64,000 bases of DNA from Haematococcus lacustris. Lineage: Eukaryota; Chlorophyta; Chlorophyceae; Chlamydomonadales; Haematococcaceae. The translations under genes and the position numbers were made by a program. The notes beneath the pieces are model-generated. The model searched no databases. It saw only the letters and a program-made list of their open reading frames with translations, and was not told the DNA's origin. Positions 1 to 11,700 of the stretch are shown here, one piece after another. Where the stretch lies: assembly GCA_030144725.1 (NCBI GenBank), contig JASKMD010000012.1, forward strand, positions 9,216,928 through 9,280,927. The letters are read 5' to 3'. The number at the start of each line of letters is the position of its first letter. Position 1 is the first letter of the stretch.

Positions 1-135
1 AACAGAATGAAACAGGCCAACCCGAAGCTGAACAAGGCCTGCACTATGACCGCTTGGCAGCATGGTAGACAACAGTACCCTTAGGCTTACCATGCTTCAA
101 GGAGGTTAGCAGCTGGGGGGTGGGCCTTTCTGCAG

Positions 136-3100
136 GCCATGCAGCAGCAGGCGCCACCTGTCCAGCGCTTATCCCCTGGAGATACGGCAGGAGTGAAGGC
201 ACGCATTGCAGCTGACTTTGAGCAAGGCTACATTGTGACCGGTAGGTGGCCCTGGAGCACATTCGTCAACCGCTGACAAAGCTGACAAAGTTTTTTTGCA
301 ATAGGGAGCAACCAGCTCCATTTCATATGATCCTTTTTTGTATTGCTACACACATTTTTTAAACCTATAGTTATCACATATCATATGTATCAAGTGGGTA
401 TCTTCATGCATCACGTAGAGTCACACATGTACAAATGGCAGCACCAACGCACCCTCTTACCCCCATGGGGAAGCCTGGTCTGCAGCCAATGGTTCCTGGG
501 GCCTCCTAAGGTGATCTGTGAGCACACCCAAGCTGTGGTTAGTGGGAGCCTGGAGGTGGTGTGACCTGGAAGTGTGACATGCTGCGCCCCCTGGCGCCAT
601 GGGCACGGGTCCTGCATTGCCCCCCTTCACCTCACTGTCTGGTCAAGGGGTCCTCCATCATGGCCCTGCGTGTTTGTGGACCTTGCTTCACAGCGCGCTG
701 TATAATAGTCCTAAACCCCGCAAGGGAGAGGGCCGCCCAGCAGCCTGGCGATAGACAGCTCACGCTGGCGGAGTGAGCCATCATCATGCCGAGTACATTA
801 GAGGGTCATGTAGGTGCCAGTTGCAGACACAATGCAACCACAAGGACGTCATCGCAGCAGCAGGCTAGGCGGATGTGTGGCAATCCCCAGTCTGTGAGAG
901 CATCTCATAAGGCCTCTGACAAGCCCTCAACTGTGTCATGGAGATCATCTGCATCACATCACAGGCTTGATGTTGATGTTGCTGCGCCTCTTGTTCACTG
1001 TGTAGTGCCTCATGTGCCGCTGTCAAACATGGGCTGGCTCTCCAGCAAGCTGGCGTAGCCTGATTGGGCAACCCACTGTGCTTGCCACTGCTTGCGCTGC
1101 CACCGCCCCCCAGGCATCATTGACACCGCCATCTATGACCCTGACTGCTACTTCGCTGACCCCACCGTTGCTTTCTCAGGTCAGTTAGTTCCCCGGGCAA
1201 TTGGACCCTGGCCGGCGAACAGCAGCTGTTGATCTGCACAAAGGCTCCCACCCACCCCCCACTCCACTCCCCCAGCCCCTAGCCCTCGTAATCTTAGGAG
1301 CCCTTGGGCTAAGAGTGACCCATGTGGCCCCTCCTGCAGGCCTGGCTCTGTGGCAGCGCAACCTGCAGCTGCTGCTGCCCTTTCTGATCCAGCCCAGCGT
1401 GCGGCTGCTGCACATGAAGGAGGTGGAAACGCAGGAGGGCCTGCCTCCCCAGCTGCGGGTGCGCCTGAAGCAGCTTAGTGTGCAGCCTCAGCAGCCATAG
1501 CCACCATAGCAGCCATGGCAGCAGGCAGCTGGAGCAGACACACTGCCAGCAGCTCAGGGACAGGGCAACAGCGAGGCAGTCCTGAGCCTGGCGCCCTGCA
1601 CTGCTCCCTGCTGTGGACTTTGCAGGCGTGCACAACCTCCAGCCTCAGCCCACTGCCATCCTTCAGCTGCTCCTGCTGCTGCAACTGCTGCAACTGCTTG
1701 TGCTGCTGCTGCTGCTGCTGCCGCCATCCTTCTGCTGCCGCTGCTGCTGCCGCTGCTGCCGCTGCTGCCGCCGCTGCCGCCGCTGCCGCCGCTGCCGCCG
1801 CTGCCGCCGCTGCCGCCGCTGCCGCCGCTGCCGCCGCTGCCGCCGCTGCCGCCGCTGCCGCCGCTGCCGCCGCTGCCGCCGCTGCCGCCGCTGCTGCCGC
1901 TGCTGCTGCTGCTGCTGCTGGCTGCAATGGTGGTCACAGGGGTGGTTGCAGGGGTGGTTGCGGGGGGGTTTACTGTGGTGGTTGCAATGGCAGTAGTTGT
2001 GGCTTGGGCAGCTGCCAACCCGTGTTGTGATGGTGGTGGGTGATGGGAACACACGCAGCCAGCTGTGTGCAATGAGCGGAGGGCCCCAGTGCATGGCTGA
2101 TGTTTCCAATCCCAGCACTGACAGCCATGAAAATGTTGGGCCCTTTGAAGCAGGGGCGTGACAGCTGGGCAGGCGACATGCGTGCCAGGTGCACACGCCA
2201 GCACTTAGGAGCTTGGTGATGGGAGCAGGTCACGCCCCAGGCGGTAGCTTTTCCCTTGATGTACGCCAGTTCTCACGATTGGAGTAATCTTCTTCTTTTT
2301 CATCTTTTCATGTTTCTTATCTTTTTCTTTTTCATCCTTTTCTTCTTCTTTTTTGTCTTCATCTTCTTCTTTCTCACCTCACCAGACTTCACCATGGAAG
2401 GGTACGGCCTTGAGGAACACATAAGGAGCAGTCGCGGCAGCTTAGCTGAGCAGCCCAGCCACTGTTTGCTAAGAGGAGGGGCAGGAGGTGTCGGGGAGGT
2501 ACCCTGGTTGTGTTGGAGGCAGCCTTCACCGCGTGGCATGTCCTCCCTGTTAGGCCAGCATGGGTTCTATGCAGGTGGGCTCAGTTCACATGCAAGCTTG
2601 CTGCAGCAAGTGGCAAGTGGCAGTATAGCTTGAAGGAACAGATGGGCACCTAGCAGAACGACAGGAAAGGTGCAAAGGGTTAGGGTGCAGGTCAGGGTGA
2701 GGGTGATCGTAACCCACAATTGAACCCAAACCCTAGCAGAACAACAGGAAAGGTGCAGAGGACCCTTGCTGGCCAGCTGGGTGCTGGTGCCTCTGCCAGG
2801 CACGGAGTGCAATGCGTGCCCTAGGGCGGGTTAAGAGTTAAGGGCTACCGTACTCCTGCTCTACTTCCCAGCCTTCTCCATTTGGCATTAGGCTCATGCT
2901 AAGGCTAGGGCTTGGGCTAGGGCTAGGATGCGGGTTAGGGTTAGAGCTGCAGAGGACCCATGCTGCCCTGATTTCTCTTCTCGTGCTCTACTTATACACC
3001 CTTGGTAAAGCAAGCTGGTCGTGCAACCCTTACAAAGCTGCCAACGCACAAGCCATTGCACCTGATGGCTGGCCTGAGCACCATGTGGTGCATGCCAGGC

Positions 3101-3233
3101 ATGCGTGCTTGCATTGTGCATGCGCGTCATGCAGGTGGTGGAGCATGTAGAGACATGGAATGTGTCTGGCGCACAGGCCGTGGCCCAGATATTTAAGCCC
3201 AGCGAGCTCAGCCTGTGGCGCCTACATCGCTGA
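136..3233 (+). CDS. DUF2358 (NTF2/SnoaL-like) protein gene, multi-exon, 5' end not located
   Basis: Three exons join in phase: 136-241 (after ctttctgcag, first in-frame ATG at 139, ends ...EQGYIVTG), 1114-1179 (IIDTAIYDPDCYFADPT) and 1340 onward (LALWQRNLQLLLPFL). A last exon at 3135-3233 reads VVEHVETWNVSGAQAVAQIF and stops at TGA 3231. The order 'FxxGYxVTG - IYxxDCxFADPT - FxG - LWxRNLxLLxPFL - HVExWxVS' is that of DUF2358, a small fold of unknown biochemistry common in plants, algae and cyanobacteria and usually plastid-located. The exon for the central part (normally a W-R-P containing strand) was not recognised between about 1480 and 3130, where repeats intervene, so the gene may be interrupted. 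A transit peptide would lie upstream of 136 and is not visible. The family call is firm; the completeness of the gene is not. Confidence 0.78.
1665..1921. repeat. (GCCGCCGCT)n and CTG-rich microsatellite
   Basis: A run of CTG/CTGCCG triplets settles into a regular 9-bp unit between about 1770 and 1890, then degrades. It lies in the region between recognised exons of the DUF2358 gene. Both strands are open in several frames (poly-A, poly-G, poly-R), so long ORFs here are repeat artefacts. Confidence 0.9.
2283..2386 (+). repeat. TTC/TTTTTC pyrimidine tract ending in a possible splice acceptor
   Basis: About 100 bases are almost pure pyrimidine and end in CTCACCTCACCAG, which would serve as a strong 3' splice site. 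No convincing coding exon follows. It may be the acceptor of the missing central DUF2358 exon or a simple repeat. Confidence 0.6.
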
Positions 3234-3939
3234 TACCAATGTTGCGGGCAGCCGGGCGCTTGTGCACCTGAACCCTGCAAGCACAGCCAGCCCACCAGGC
3301 CTGCCTCAAACTTGAAAATAGGTGGTGACAGTGGATGAGTTCCGCACCACCTGTGTCAGCTCCCAGCCCTGTGAGAGGCGGCTGGACCGCAGCTATCCCA
3401 CCAAGCCTGCAGGCTGGAAGCCCCCAGCAGGTGGGGTTAAGGCCCGCCTGATGCAGTTAGCCTGGAGCTAGTGGCTTAAGGCGCCAGTGCAGGGCCCCAT
3501 GTGGTGCCCCGGGGTGAAGCAGCCCACCGGCCAGACTTGTTAGCTCAAGGGTGGACAGGGACTGCACCTCAGCCCTCAACCTCCAGCGAGCTGGGGAGGC
3601 CCCATGGCGGCACTCGCCAACTGTATTACCAACCAGCAAATTATTTTTGGAACGAAGTGCTTTCCTTTTCAGCGGCTGTGTCGATGAGTGACAAACATGA
3701 ATATTAATCTAAATAGATAGATAGGTGGCGTCAGGCTGCTTGGCCGCCCTCCCCCTCTAGGGGTTCGGGACTTTCTGCAACGCACTTCAAAGCAAGGTGT
3801 ACAAAATGTGTACAAAATGTGTAATCTAACAATGACAAATGACACAGCCCACATCCCATTCCTAATCCATCAGCGCGAAAAGTTAATCTAACAGTGACAA
3901 ATGACTAGGGAGCGACCGTCCAACCTAAAATTCTAGTTC
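3234..3939 (+). other. Intergenic stretch; one short ORF of unknown value
   Basis: After the DUF2358 stop there is an open stretch at about 3306-3469 ending in a TAG (contains VDEFRTTCVSSQPC and YPTKPAGWKPPAG). I do not recognise it and no splice partner is evident; it may be 3' UTR. The block at about 3836-3875 recurs at 8476-8516 (dispersed repeat containing GACACAGCCCACATCCCATT). Confidence 0.35.
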
Positions 3940-5165
3940 TAGTTGTTTGGGCTCAGAATCTTTTCTCAACCATCCCCTCCCAGCCCCATCCCCTCCCAGC
4001 CAACTCTGCAAGACTACTCTGCAAGCCCACCCCCTCCCAGCCATGCCCACCCCCTCCCAACCATGCTCACCCCACCCCATCCACCTCATCACCAGCCTTG
4101 CCCCAGCACTCGTCGTCCTGTGTTGATGTGCAAAATGGAGTCGGTGTCATGTTGTGCACCGATGGTTGGCGCCACAAGCATGCTGCTTCGGGACAGCCGT
4201 TGTTGAATCTGGTGCTGTTGAAAGCCAGTGGTGGTGCCATCTTTCAAGGTGTATACTCTCTCGACCAGGGGTAGAGCAAGGCAAAGTAGTTATATGTGAG
4301 TACACTTTCACTAAATCATATCGTCACCAAATTGTATCACCAATTGCTTGAGCATGCGGCTGTCACCCTCTAGTTCACCATAACTCCATGGTAGATGGCG
4401 CCAAAGCTGGCAAAGAGCTTGCTGACCTCGATTCTTCAGCCCATAGATGCTGCGGATTGAGAGGCAGCTGTCGCACGCGATGTGGCAGCTTTCGCAGCCG
4501 CTCGCGAGGCAGCTGCGGCTAGAGCGGTAGCAAAGGCGGGTTTGTCGCAGAGCGGGCGCAAACGACCTACGCGCGCATCACGCAAGAGGCCCCAGGTCCC
4601 TATCCTATCAGCCTTTCAGCAGCTGCAAGACCAACCGATATCAGCCGCCATGCACGTGGCCAGTACACCAAATGGACAGCACAGCAAAAGCAGCTGGCAG
4701 TGCGCATGGTGACATCTACAAGGAGTGTGCAGAAGGCATTGAACAAGCTACAGAAAGAGTGTGCCACAGCTGAGCAGTACAACTCCCTCTCGCACAACAC
4801 TCTCACCAACTGGGTTAAGGCAGCCACAGCGGGGGGACAGGTCAGGCAGCTTGGCAGCCCGCAGTTCACCATTGTGTCGTCTGAAGTCTGAGAGCTCTTC
4901 AAGGAACTCATCATGCATCAGGTCGCAGCTTTTGTGTCTGTTACCTCCCGCACACTCCGCCCTCTGCTGATTGAAGTGTTGGTGGCTGAGGTTTTCTAGG
5001 GTCTACTGGCTCCACCGCATGGCTCAGGCAGTATTCATAACAAGATGGCAATGAGGTGAGGAGGATTGCCAATGCTCTATGCTCTATCATGCTCTATGCC
5101 AATGCAGGTGGGGTAAACTGCCAATGCCTCTGATATGCTCTGCCATTGCATTGACAATAGGTGCT
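3940..5165 (+). mobile_element. DNA-transposon copy with internal transposase remnant
   Basis: Three blocks recur in the same order at 50.2-50.6 kb: a CCCCTCCCAGCCATGCCCAC-rich block (3960-4110), the sequence GTATACTCTCTCGACCAGG (4251), and CATAACAAGATGG...GAGGTGAGGA...ATATGCTCTRCCA (5036-5160). The 50 kb copy lacks everything between about 4308 and 5031, which is exactly where the transposase-like coding sequence sits here. This is the usual relation between a longer element and an internally deleted derivative. Termini and target duplications were not resolved. Confidence 0.6.
4467..4997 (+). pseudogene. Decayed transposase N-terminal region (HTH-like)
   Basis: An Ala/Arg-rich segment (4482-4660; basic stretch GRKRPTRASRKRPQVP) continues, only after a +1 frame change near 4655, into GQYTKWTAQQKQLAVRM, then SLSHNTLTNWVKAATAGG. 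A TGA at 4889 interrupts before ELFKELIMHQVAAFVSVTSR. The motif 'YTxWTxEQKxxAVxxV ... LSxxTLxNWV' resembles the helix-turn-helix DNA-binding N-termini of transposases, and the last part resembles the linker before a DDE domain. No catalytic domain follows. The frameshift and stop make it a pseudogene. Superfamily is unassigned. Confidence 0.55.
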
Positions 5166-5689
5166 TATCTGTGTATAGTTCCATAGTGTATAACGTAATT
5201 GATCGCCGCAGTACTGTACACCACCTCATGGTGCAAAACTGCACCAAGTTTAATCTACTAGTTTTTTGGGGCCAAATGGTGGTGTTATTGATCTATCACT
5301 CATTATTTTTTTGGTGCTGAAATCTTGGTTGCTTTAGATTTCATATAATACTCCTGATGTATACCTGCACCATGTTCTGGAGCAAGACTGCAATGTATCC
5401 CATGGCGCAGTACTGTACCATATTGAGTGGTAAAAAAAGAATCATAGCGCTATATCACCAACCACGAATATTCATGAGTTTTTGTTTAATCCCCAATGTA
5501 AAGATAGCATCTTAGGGCTATGTGCCACATCTCAGGCCAAAAAACATCGCAATTCTGTTTTTAGTTTGCCGGAGTGTGGGCCAATACCTCCGTTGGGCGG
5601 CGTGCACAACGCTGTGCTGCATTGCGATGTTGTGGCGTTGTGCTTGCTATCCGGGCACGGGCTGCTGGTCACCCCCGCCATTGGCCCCA

Positions 5690-6235
5690 CAATTCACTTT
5701 TTGGCACCGTCTTTGATCCGCTGCATGTAATTCTTCCACCATTGGGTTCTACATCTCACAACGGTGTCGCTAGCAGGTTAGGCCCTCTTTTGTCGATTGT
5801 ACTGCATTGTCTCGACGACTTGGTTAGCTTCGCAATGTCATTCTCCATCTGTCTATATGCGTGTCGCAACAGGAGAGGTGGATTGGTGGCCGGAGGCATT
5901 TCCGTGCCGAGCAGCCTTTGCTGCCATTGGACTGGGCAACTCGCGAATACATCTGAGGTAAGCACGGGGTGCTGTTTCTTAGTGCGTTTTGCATACAATG
6001 TCAACACATGCAACCAAATCTGCTGACCTCCACAGGTGCTTGGCAGTTGTGAGGATCAGCATCAAACCTACAGCAGCCCAAGGGTCTCCCAAGCAGCAGT
6101 GCAGCAAGGGAATCAGCTCTTGAAAACAGTGAGCAAGAGGTGAGTAAGGTTGTAATTTACCTCACCTTGTCTAGGTCAGTTTGATGTTCACACTTGCGCA
6201 ACGCATGACAGGCATGAACAGCTGAGGGTAACACA
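5690..6235 (+). repeat. Dispersed repeat R1, uninterrupted copy (empty site)
   Basis: The sequence from about 5690 to 6080 matches the reverse complement of 47961-48350. The part from about 6081 to 6235 matches the reverse complement of 40210-40394. The junction CCC-AA-GGG at 6078-6085 is unbroken here. At 40.4-48.0 kb the same repeat is split at this point by a 7.6 kb element. R1's other half (9835-10150) is absent here, so this copy is itself truncated near 6235. Confidence 0.85.
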
Positions 6236-6990
6236 CAACTGTCATGAGCCTTAGTTTCGAACTATTTCTACTATTTTCCAACCATGTTTTGTGGTGTGTG
6301 CCCCAAGCGCCCTTGTCTTTTTGATTATGTGTGCATGATGCCTGTAATTCACCCCCATCTCAAGAACCCAGCTGCAAGGAATGAGCCCAACGCTAAGCGT
6401 TGTGCTTTGTGTGAACTCACATCGCCAGCCAAGAGTAGGAATGGGTTTGTGACGGTTGAGAGAGTGGGGGAGGATGCGTGCCACGGCCGCTACCTGATTG
6501 TCTTTGGCCGCGCTAGCGTGCTGCGTGGTAGATGCATGCCAACGTGCAGGGCTTGCCCCCTTGGCGCATAGAGATTGCGTCAGGACGCACCAAAAGCAAC
6601 AACCCCCTCCTCCCTCCCCACCCCGGCAGCCACCTCCTCCTCCCCCCTTCTCCCTTCCCCCCTCCTCCCTCCCTCCCCACCCCACCTCACCCCACCTCCT
6701 CCCTCCCCCCCTCCTGCCTCCTTCCACATCCTCCTCCCCCCTCCCCACCCCGGCAGCCACACCTCCTCCCCCCTCCCTGCCACCCTCACTACATGGCAAG
6801 ACCCTGGAGCAACAGCCCCCTCCCCCCTCCCTGCCCCCAAAGCTGGATGACGAGCACCAGGAGCAGGTGTCTCCCATGCTGCTAGACAAGGAAGCTGCTA
6901 GGCAAGCTGCTTTGAACGCAGAGTGTATTTGCAACAGAGCTGTTTCATAGCTAGGATGAATGGTATGATTTCTGTTTTGCGTGAGCATGC
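6236..6990 (+). other. C-rich stretch with possible upstream exon of the SAP-like ORF
   Basis: Between 6595 and 6840 the + strand is (CCTCC)n-like and codes proline/serine runs. The open frame then reads LDDEHQEQVSPMLLDKEAAR before a stop near 6948. This short acidic segment looks coding and lies just upstream of the ORF at 6991, but I could not place a splice junction. The bases from 6236 to 6590 hold nothing I recognise. Confidence 0.4.
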
Positions 6991-7503
6991 ATGGATGTTT
7001 TCTGGCCAACGTTGCACATGACTAACGTGACTTATGGCAACGTGGCACAATGGTATGAGAAGGTGTGGTTTCTTTCCTTCTTAAACTGGCCTTCTGTTTT
7101 GTTCGAGAGTTCCCGTGGGGGAAGGAGTCCTGTGGGGGAAGAGCTGGAGGATTGTACACTATGTAAGACACTACCACTCTACGCTATTCGGAAGACGACG
7201 AGTATGTGGACAGCAGCAGCCACAGCAGCAGCTGCGAGTCCCTGCAGTTCTGGCAGCTTTGGCAGCATTTCAAACCAGGACGCAGCATGCATACTAGCGA
7301 AGCAAAACAACTGTTACAGTATTAGGCTCATGCTCTTGGACACCCATGGTATGCCTCAATTTGATACACTGAACAAGGACCTATTGAAAGCATGGTGCAA
7401 GCACAACAACATTAGAGGGGTTTCAAGTAAATCAAAGAATGAGTTGCGTGACATGTGCCTGCTGAAGCTGAGGAAGAAGGTTGAGGCACCACGGCACATG
7501 TAA
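6991..7503 (+). CDS. Hypothetical protein with SAP-like C-terminal motif
   Basis: An ATG-initiated open frame of 170 codons. The N-terminal half is unremarkable, with Ser/Ala and a QQ-coding patch. The C-terminal 45 residues (LNKDLLKAWCKHNNIRGVSS then KSKNELRDMCLLKLRKK) have the spacing of a SAP helix-extended loop-helix motif (LKxxLKxxNIxxSxxKxELxxxLLxL), which binds AT-rich or structured DNA. A related arrangement (FTREQLRAYLLYHKVPP) occurs in the minus-strand ORF at 30276-30890. The two may therefore be remnants of the same TE-encoded protein family. No close neighbour suggests a pathway. Function is inferred only from the motif. Confidence 0.45.
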   Translation: MDVFWPTLHMTNVTYGNVAQWYEKVWFLSFLNWPSVLFESSRGGRSPVGEELEDCTLCKTLPLYAIRKTTSMWTAAATAAAASPCSSGSFGSISNQDAACILAKQNNCYSIRLMLLDTHGMPQFDTLNKDLLKAWCKHNNIRGVSSKSKNELRDMCLLKLRKKVEAPRHM

Positions 7504-8710
7504 CACTGAAAGCCAGAGCCATCCCGAGCCATCCCGACAACATAGTGCCAAGTGATGATGTAGCCCTGTCGTGATGCAGCTTGTATTTGCATAGAGTCAT
7601 ATCGGGACGTAAATAAGGTAAGGAATGCCAGCTGGCTGACTTGTGCGCATATTCACGAATTATATGCTCCATGCACTGACATGCAAGCAGGCGTACTGCA
7701 CTTGTGCCGTTGGCTTACGGCGTGCTTACAAGGATTGCCAGCCTCGTCTTACTATGTGCGTGAGTCTTTTAGGAGCGGAAGGCACAGGTCAGGTTTGGGC
7801 GGGCGCCGATCTGAGCTAGTGTTTTGCGGCTGGTGGGTGTCGCATACGCCTGTTACACCCGGCTGCGTCAAAACTTTGTCACGAGCTACACGGAGATTCG
7901 CGCCCCAGACCGTCCCACATTTGCGGGGCCAATGGCGGGGGTGACCTGCTGCAATGCAGCTGATGGGGCCTTTGCCGCCCACTGTGTTGAAGCCTTCCCC
8001 AGTCTGGGCGGCCATGTGTACCTCGGACATGGGCACGGGGCACGCCAAGCGGGTGAGCTGCTAGCGGGTTGGTAGCTTCCGGGAAACTACAAACCCGTGC
8101 AAGTTTTCAACGAAGTACGTGGTGACCGCACGTCGACCACCCCGGTGTGGTCTCAGCGCGATCACCAATGAGAGGCCGTCGCCTAGTGTGCAAGTGTTGC
8201 ACACTATCGAATGCCGCGAGGGAGGGAGTCCTCTCCTCCGGACACAGAAGCTAGTGAGCACGCCGATGCGTTAGTAGGTGTACGGGAAGCGTTGCTTCCT
8301 GACTAGGACTTGCGGGTTCGATGTGGGCTATGAAGCTGCTTTTTTCGAAGGGACACGGTTACACGCGGTTACACATTTCACGCGGCTCCGCGGCTCATGC
8401 GGCTACACGTGCCTACAAGAATTCTAGGAGCTCCCTAGGAATCCGAGCCAGCTAGAAGTCTATGGGGCGTGCCCTACAAATGACACAGCCCACATCCCAT
8501 TCCAAATCCATCAGCGCGAGTACCGCTGCGAGGAAGGCAGTGCTTGCGATGAGGTGGGCAGCACGGTATGAGCTACGCACTGCCTCGAGGTTGCCAAATC
8601 TTGGCGTGTGCACCTCGGGACAATGTACAGTGCGCATATGCTAGAGGCTGAACGTGTCGCCAGCGGGGCTCTTTGTCCGCAGCGCGTATGTTCACAGCCT
8701 TGTTGTGTTA
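7504..8710. other. Non-coding, repeat fragments
   Basis: No supported exon. The block 7915-7955 (GCGGGGCCAATGGCGGGG) recurs at 48352-48372 and, inverted, near 5680, so this is another R1-related fragment. The block 8420-8500 (CCTAGGAATCCGAGCCA and flanks) recurs at 50970-51030. The block 8476-8516 recurs at 3836-3875. The region looks like layered repeat debris upstream of the glycosyltransferase gene. Confidence 0.5.
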
Positions 8711-11700
8711 CGCAGGTACGCTACGATCATCGGTGCCCGCCGGCTTTCGTCCCGCATCCTCTTGGCCGTGGCGCTTTCGCTGTCACTTCATTTGCTGGAC
8801 TGCGCCGTGACCGCCTCCCCGGCCGGTCAGCTGCAGGCCTGCTTCAACCGCAATGCCTCGACCCAAGCGCCGTACTTTGTCGAGGACTATGTCACCGAGC
8901 GTCCGTCCAGGTAGACTATGCCAACAGTTCTGGTGTGGCTACGATGACAGCATGCTGATTGTGGTTGTGGTCGTCGCCCTGACGCTCCCACATGCTCAGT
9001 CTATGCTGCAGTCACCGGGTGGGCCTGTTTGCAGGCTGACCATCCACTCGGTGCTGTGGTCCACCAAGCTGAAACCCGCGCAGCAGGCAACAGGCAACAG
9101 CAGAGACTATGCAGGAGTGCCAGCCTACCCTTTGACCATTGCCACCATGACCACCCAGCATCGGCTTAGCAGCTTGGAAGCCCAGTGCAACTCCTGGCCA
9201 GGGCCCCTCACAGCAGTTGTGTATGTACCTCTGCTGCTGGGCAATAAGACCGGCAACGCAGCCAGCCTTCAGGAGGTGCAGGCACTGACACAGAAGCTGT
9301 TTGACCGGTGAGTGTCCCTGTCCCATCAGTGAGGTCCGATTGCATCCATCAGTTCAGTGTGCTCCCATGGTGCTTGCATGAGCTGCAGGGTGGAGGCCAA
9401 CCCTACCTCATGTGCCATGCGTCTGCTGCTGGTGACGGAGCTGCTTGGGGAACAGAGTGCACTGCTACTCTTCCCCATCAACAGCCTCCGCAATGTGGCC
9501 TTGCTGGCTGCTGACACACCCCTGGTGGCCATGATTGACGTGGATATGATGCTGAGTAGCACCCTATCTGACGAGTTCGGTGGCTTAGCCGGCAGGCGAT
9601 GACCTGGAAGCAGGTGGGGAGTGCGTATGGCTCGGCATGACTACATAACCACCTCACCGGTGGCAAGCATATACTGGCACAGGTGATGTGATGGGCAAGG
9701 TGCTGCTGCCATACTCTGTCCCTCCCTCACTCCATCACCTCCTCCACACAGTTCACCCGGGCCACCCCTAAGTGGCATGCTTACTGACTGGAAGTGTCCT
9801 CTCTCGTGTGTGTGCAGCGCGGCAGAGGTGATGCGGCACTCGTGCAAATTAAGGGCTGGCTGGCTTGAAAAACTTGAGAGTTCAGGTCTGAAACTTGGCA
9901 TGTAGGTTGTTGAGACCTAGGGGAGGTCAAGACTCTCTTGGGCCAAAGTGTAATTCTCACTCGGTGTCGAGTTGTTGGACCAGGTGTGGGGCTGTGACCC
10001 TGATTTTGGCTAAGGGAGTTGGCACCGAGTGATCAAAGTGTCTTTTCATGAAATGTGAGTATGAGAGGTTGTAGAGGGTGGTTACAGCTGCCCACCTAGT
10101 AGGTAGCATGCAAAAAGTCCAAGCCAGTGATGAGCTATGGCCCGTGTCCTAGGACCCTGCGCAGGGTCCTAGCGTCACCATGGTCGTAGGACCCTGCGCA
10201 GGGTCCTGGCGACCCTGCGCAGGGTCCTACTGACCCTATGAGTCAAGAGTTTTCCAGGTTTTGTTCTGACCCTGTGTGCCAGGACCTTGTCAGGCTTCCC
10301 GCAGACCCTTTGCTAGGTCCTGTCGTTTCTGTTTAGTATCCTCCCGACTCTGTGTGCCAGGACCCTGCGCAGGGTCCTACGACCATGGTGACGCTAGGAC
10401 CCTGCGCAGGGTCCTGCTGACCCTGTGTGCCAGGACCCTGCGCAGGGTCCTACGACCATGGTGACGCTAGGACCCTGCGCAGGGTCCTACAGACCCTGCG
10501 CAGGGTCCTGGAAACCCTGCGCAGGGTCCTGCTGACCCTGTGTGCCAGGACCCTGCGCAGGGTCCTACGACCATGGTTAGAATTAAAATCTATACTATTA
10601 AAACTGCTAGGGGGGGGGGGTCGGCGGAACGGCCTGCGATTGCGCGCACAGCCTCGCAATAATTATGTAAGGACTCCCTCCGCACAGAATCGCGCAAGAT
10701 GCACTGTGCCGTGAGATCGACTTCCGATCTGCGGTTCTAACGCCCCACAAATAGTAGCTACCAGCGAACCTGGCTCAGCAAACGATGGCGATGCAGCCAG
10801 CGCAGAGATAGTACAAAGTCAGCGGACGGTCAAAAAGTCAAACGGTTCACAGCCAAAAAGTCAAACGAGTCAGGTCCAACGATGGCTGCGGCCACATTTG
10901 GCTGCGGCTGCTGACGAGCTACAGCGTAGCCAGGTCTAATAGCATCCTCATGCGACCCTCCTCCGTGCCGCTCTAACAGGGCATTGCGACAAGTAGGCTG
11001 GATGATTGCAGTTGGCCTTCAAGCCGTGCCATGCCACGCTGTAACGATGGGGCTACATATACGTATACGTAGCGTACCCCGAATACTAAAGGTTTGACCG
11101 TGATAGTGCAAAGGATGCAGGGCGCACAATCCACCGTAACTGCGGTGTGTCCGTAATCGCGAGTCAAATGCGTCAAGTCGCTGCGATATGCAGCCAGCCA
11201 GCCATGACAGTCATCGCACGGGAACCACCTGATGCATACGAGGAATGTGGCGACGAGACCCGGACATGGCAGCAGGGCAGCCGGGCAGCCATCAGGGTAG
11301 GGCAGCAGCAGCGCAGCAGGGCATCAGGGCAGCCGGTCAGGGTAGGGCAGCAGCAGGGCAGCCGGGAAGCCGGTCAGGGTAGGGCAGCAGCAGGGCAACA
11401 AGTCAGGGTAGGGCAGCAGCCGGGCAGGTTAGGGCAGCAGCAGGGCATCAGGGCAGCCGGTAAGGGTAGGGCAGCTGCAGGGCATCAGGGCAGCCGGTCA
11501 GGGTAGGGCAGCAGCAGGGCAGCCGGGCAGCCATCAGGGTAGGGCAGCAGCAGGGCATCAGGGCAGCCGGTCAGGGTAGGGCAGCAGCAGGTCAGCCTGG
11601 CAGCCATCCGGGTAGGGCAGCAGCAGGGCAGCAGGGCAGCCGGTCAGGGTAGGACTGCAGCAGCGCAGCCAGGAAGCCAGTCAGGGTAGGGCAGCAGCAG

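Noticed and set aside
1475..1927. Poly-alanine/poly-glycine ORFs over the GCC repeat
   Set aside because: Artefact of the 9-bp microsatellite; open on both strands.
2925..2950. Telomere-like GGGTTAGGGTTAG
   Set aside because: Only two units, and similar short runs at 31019; no array of the algal telomere motif.
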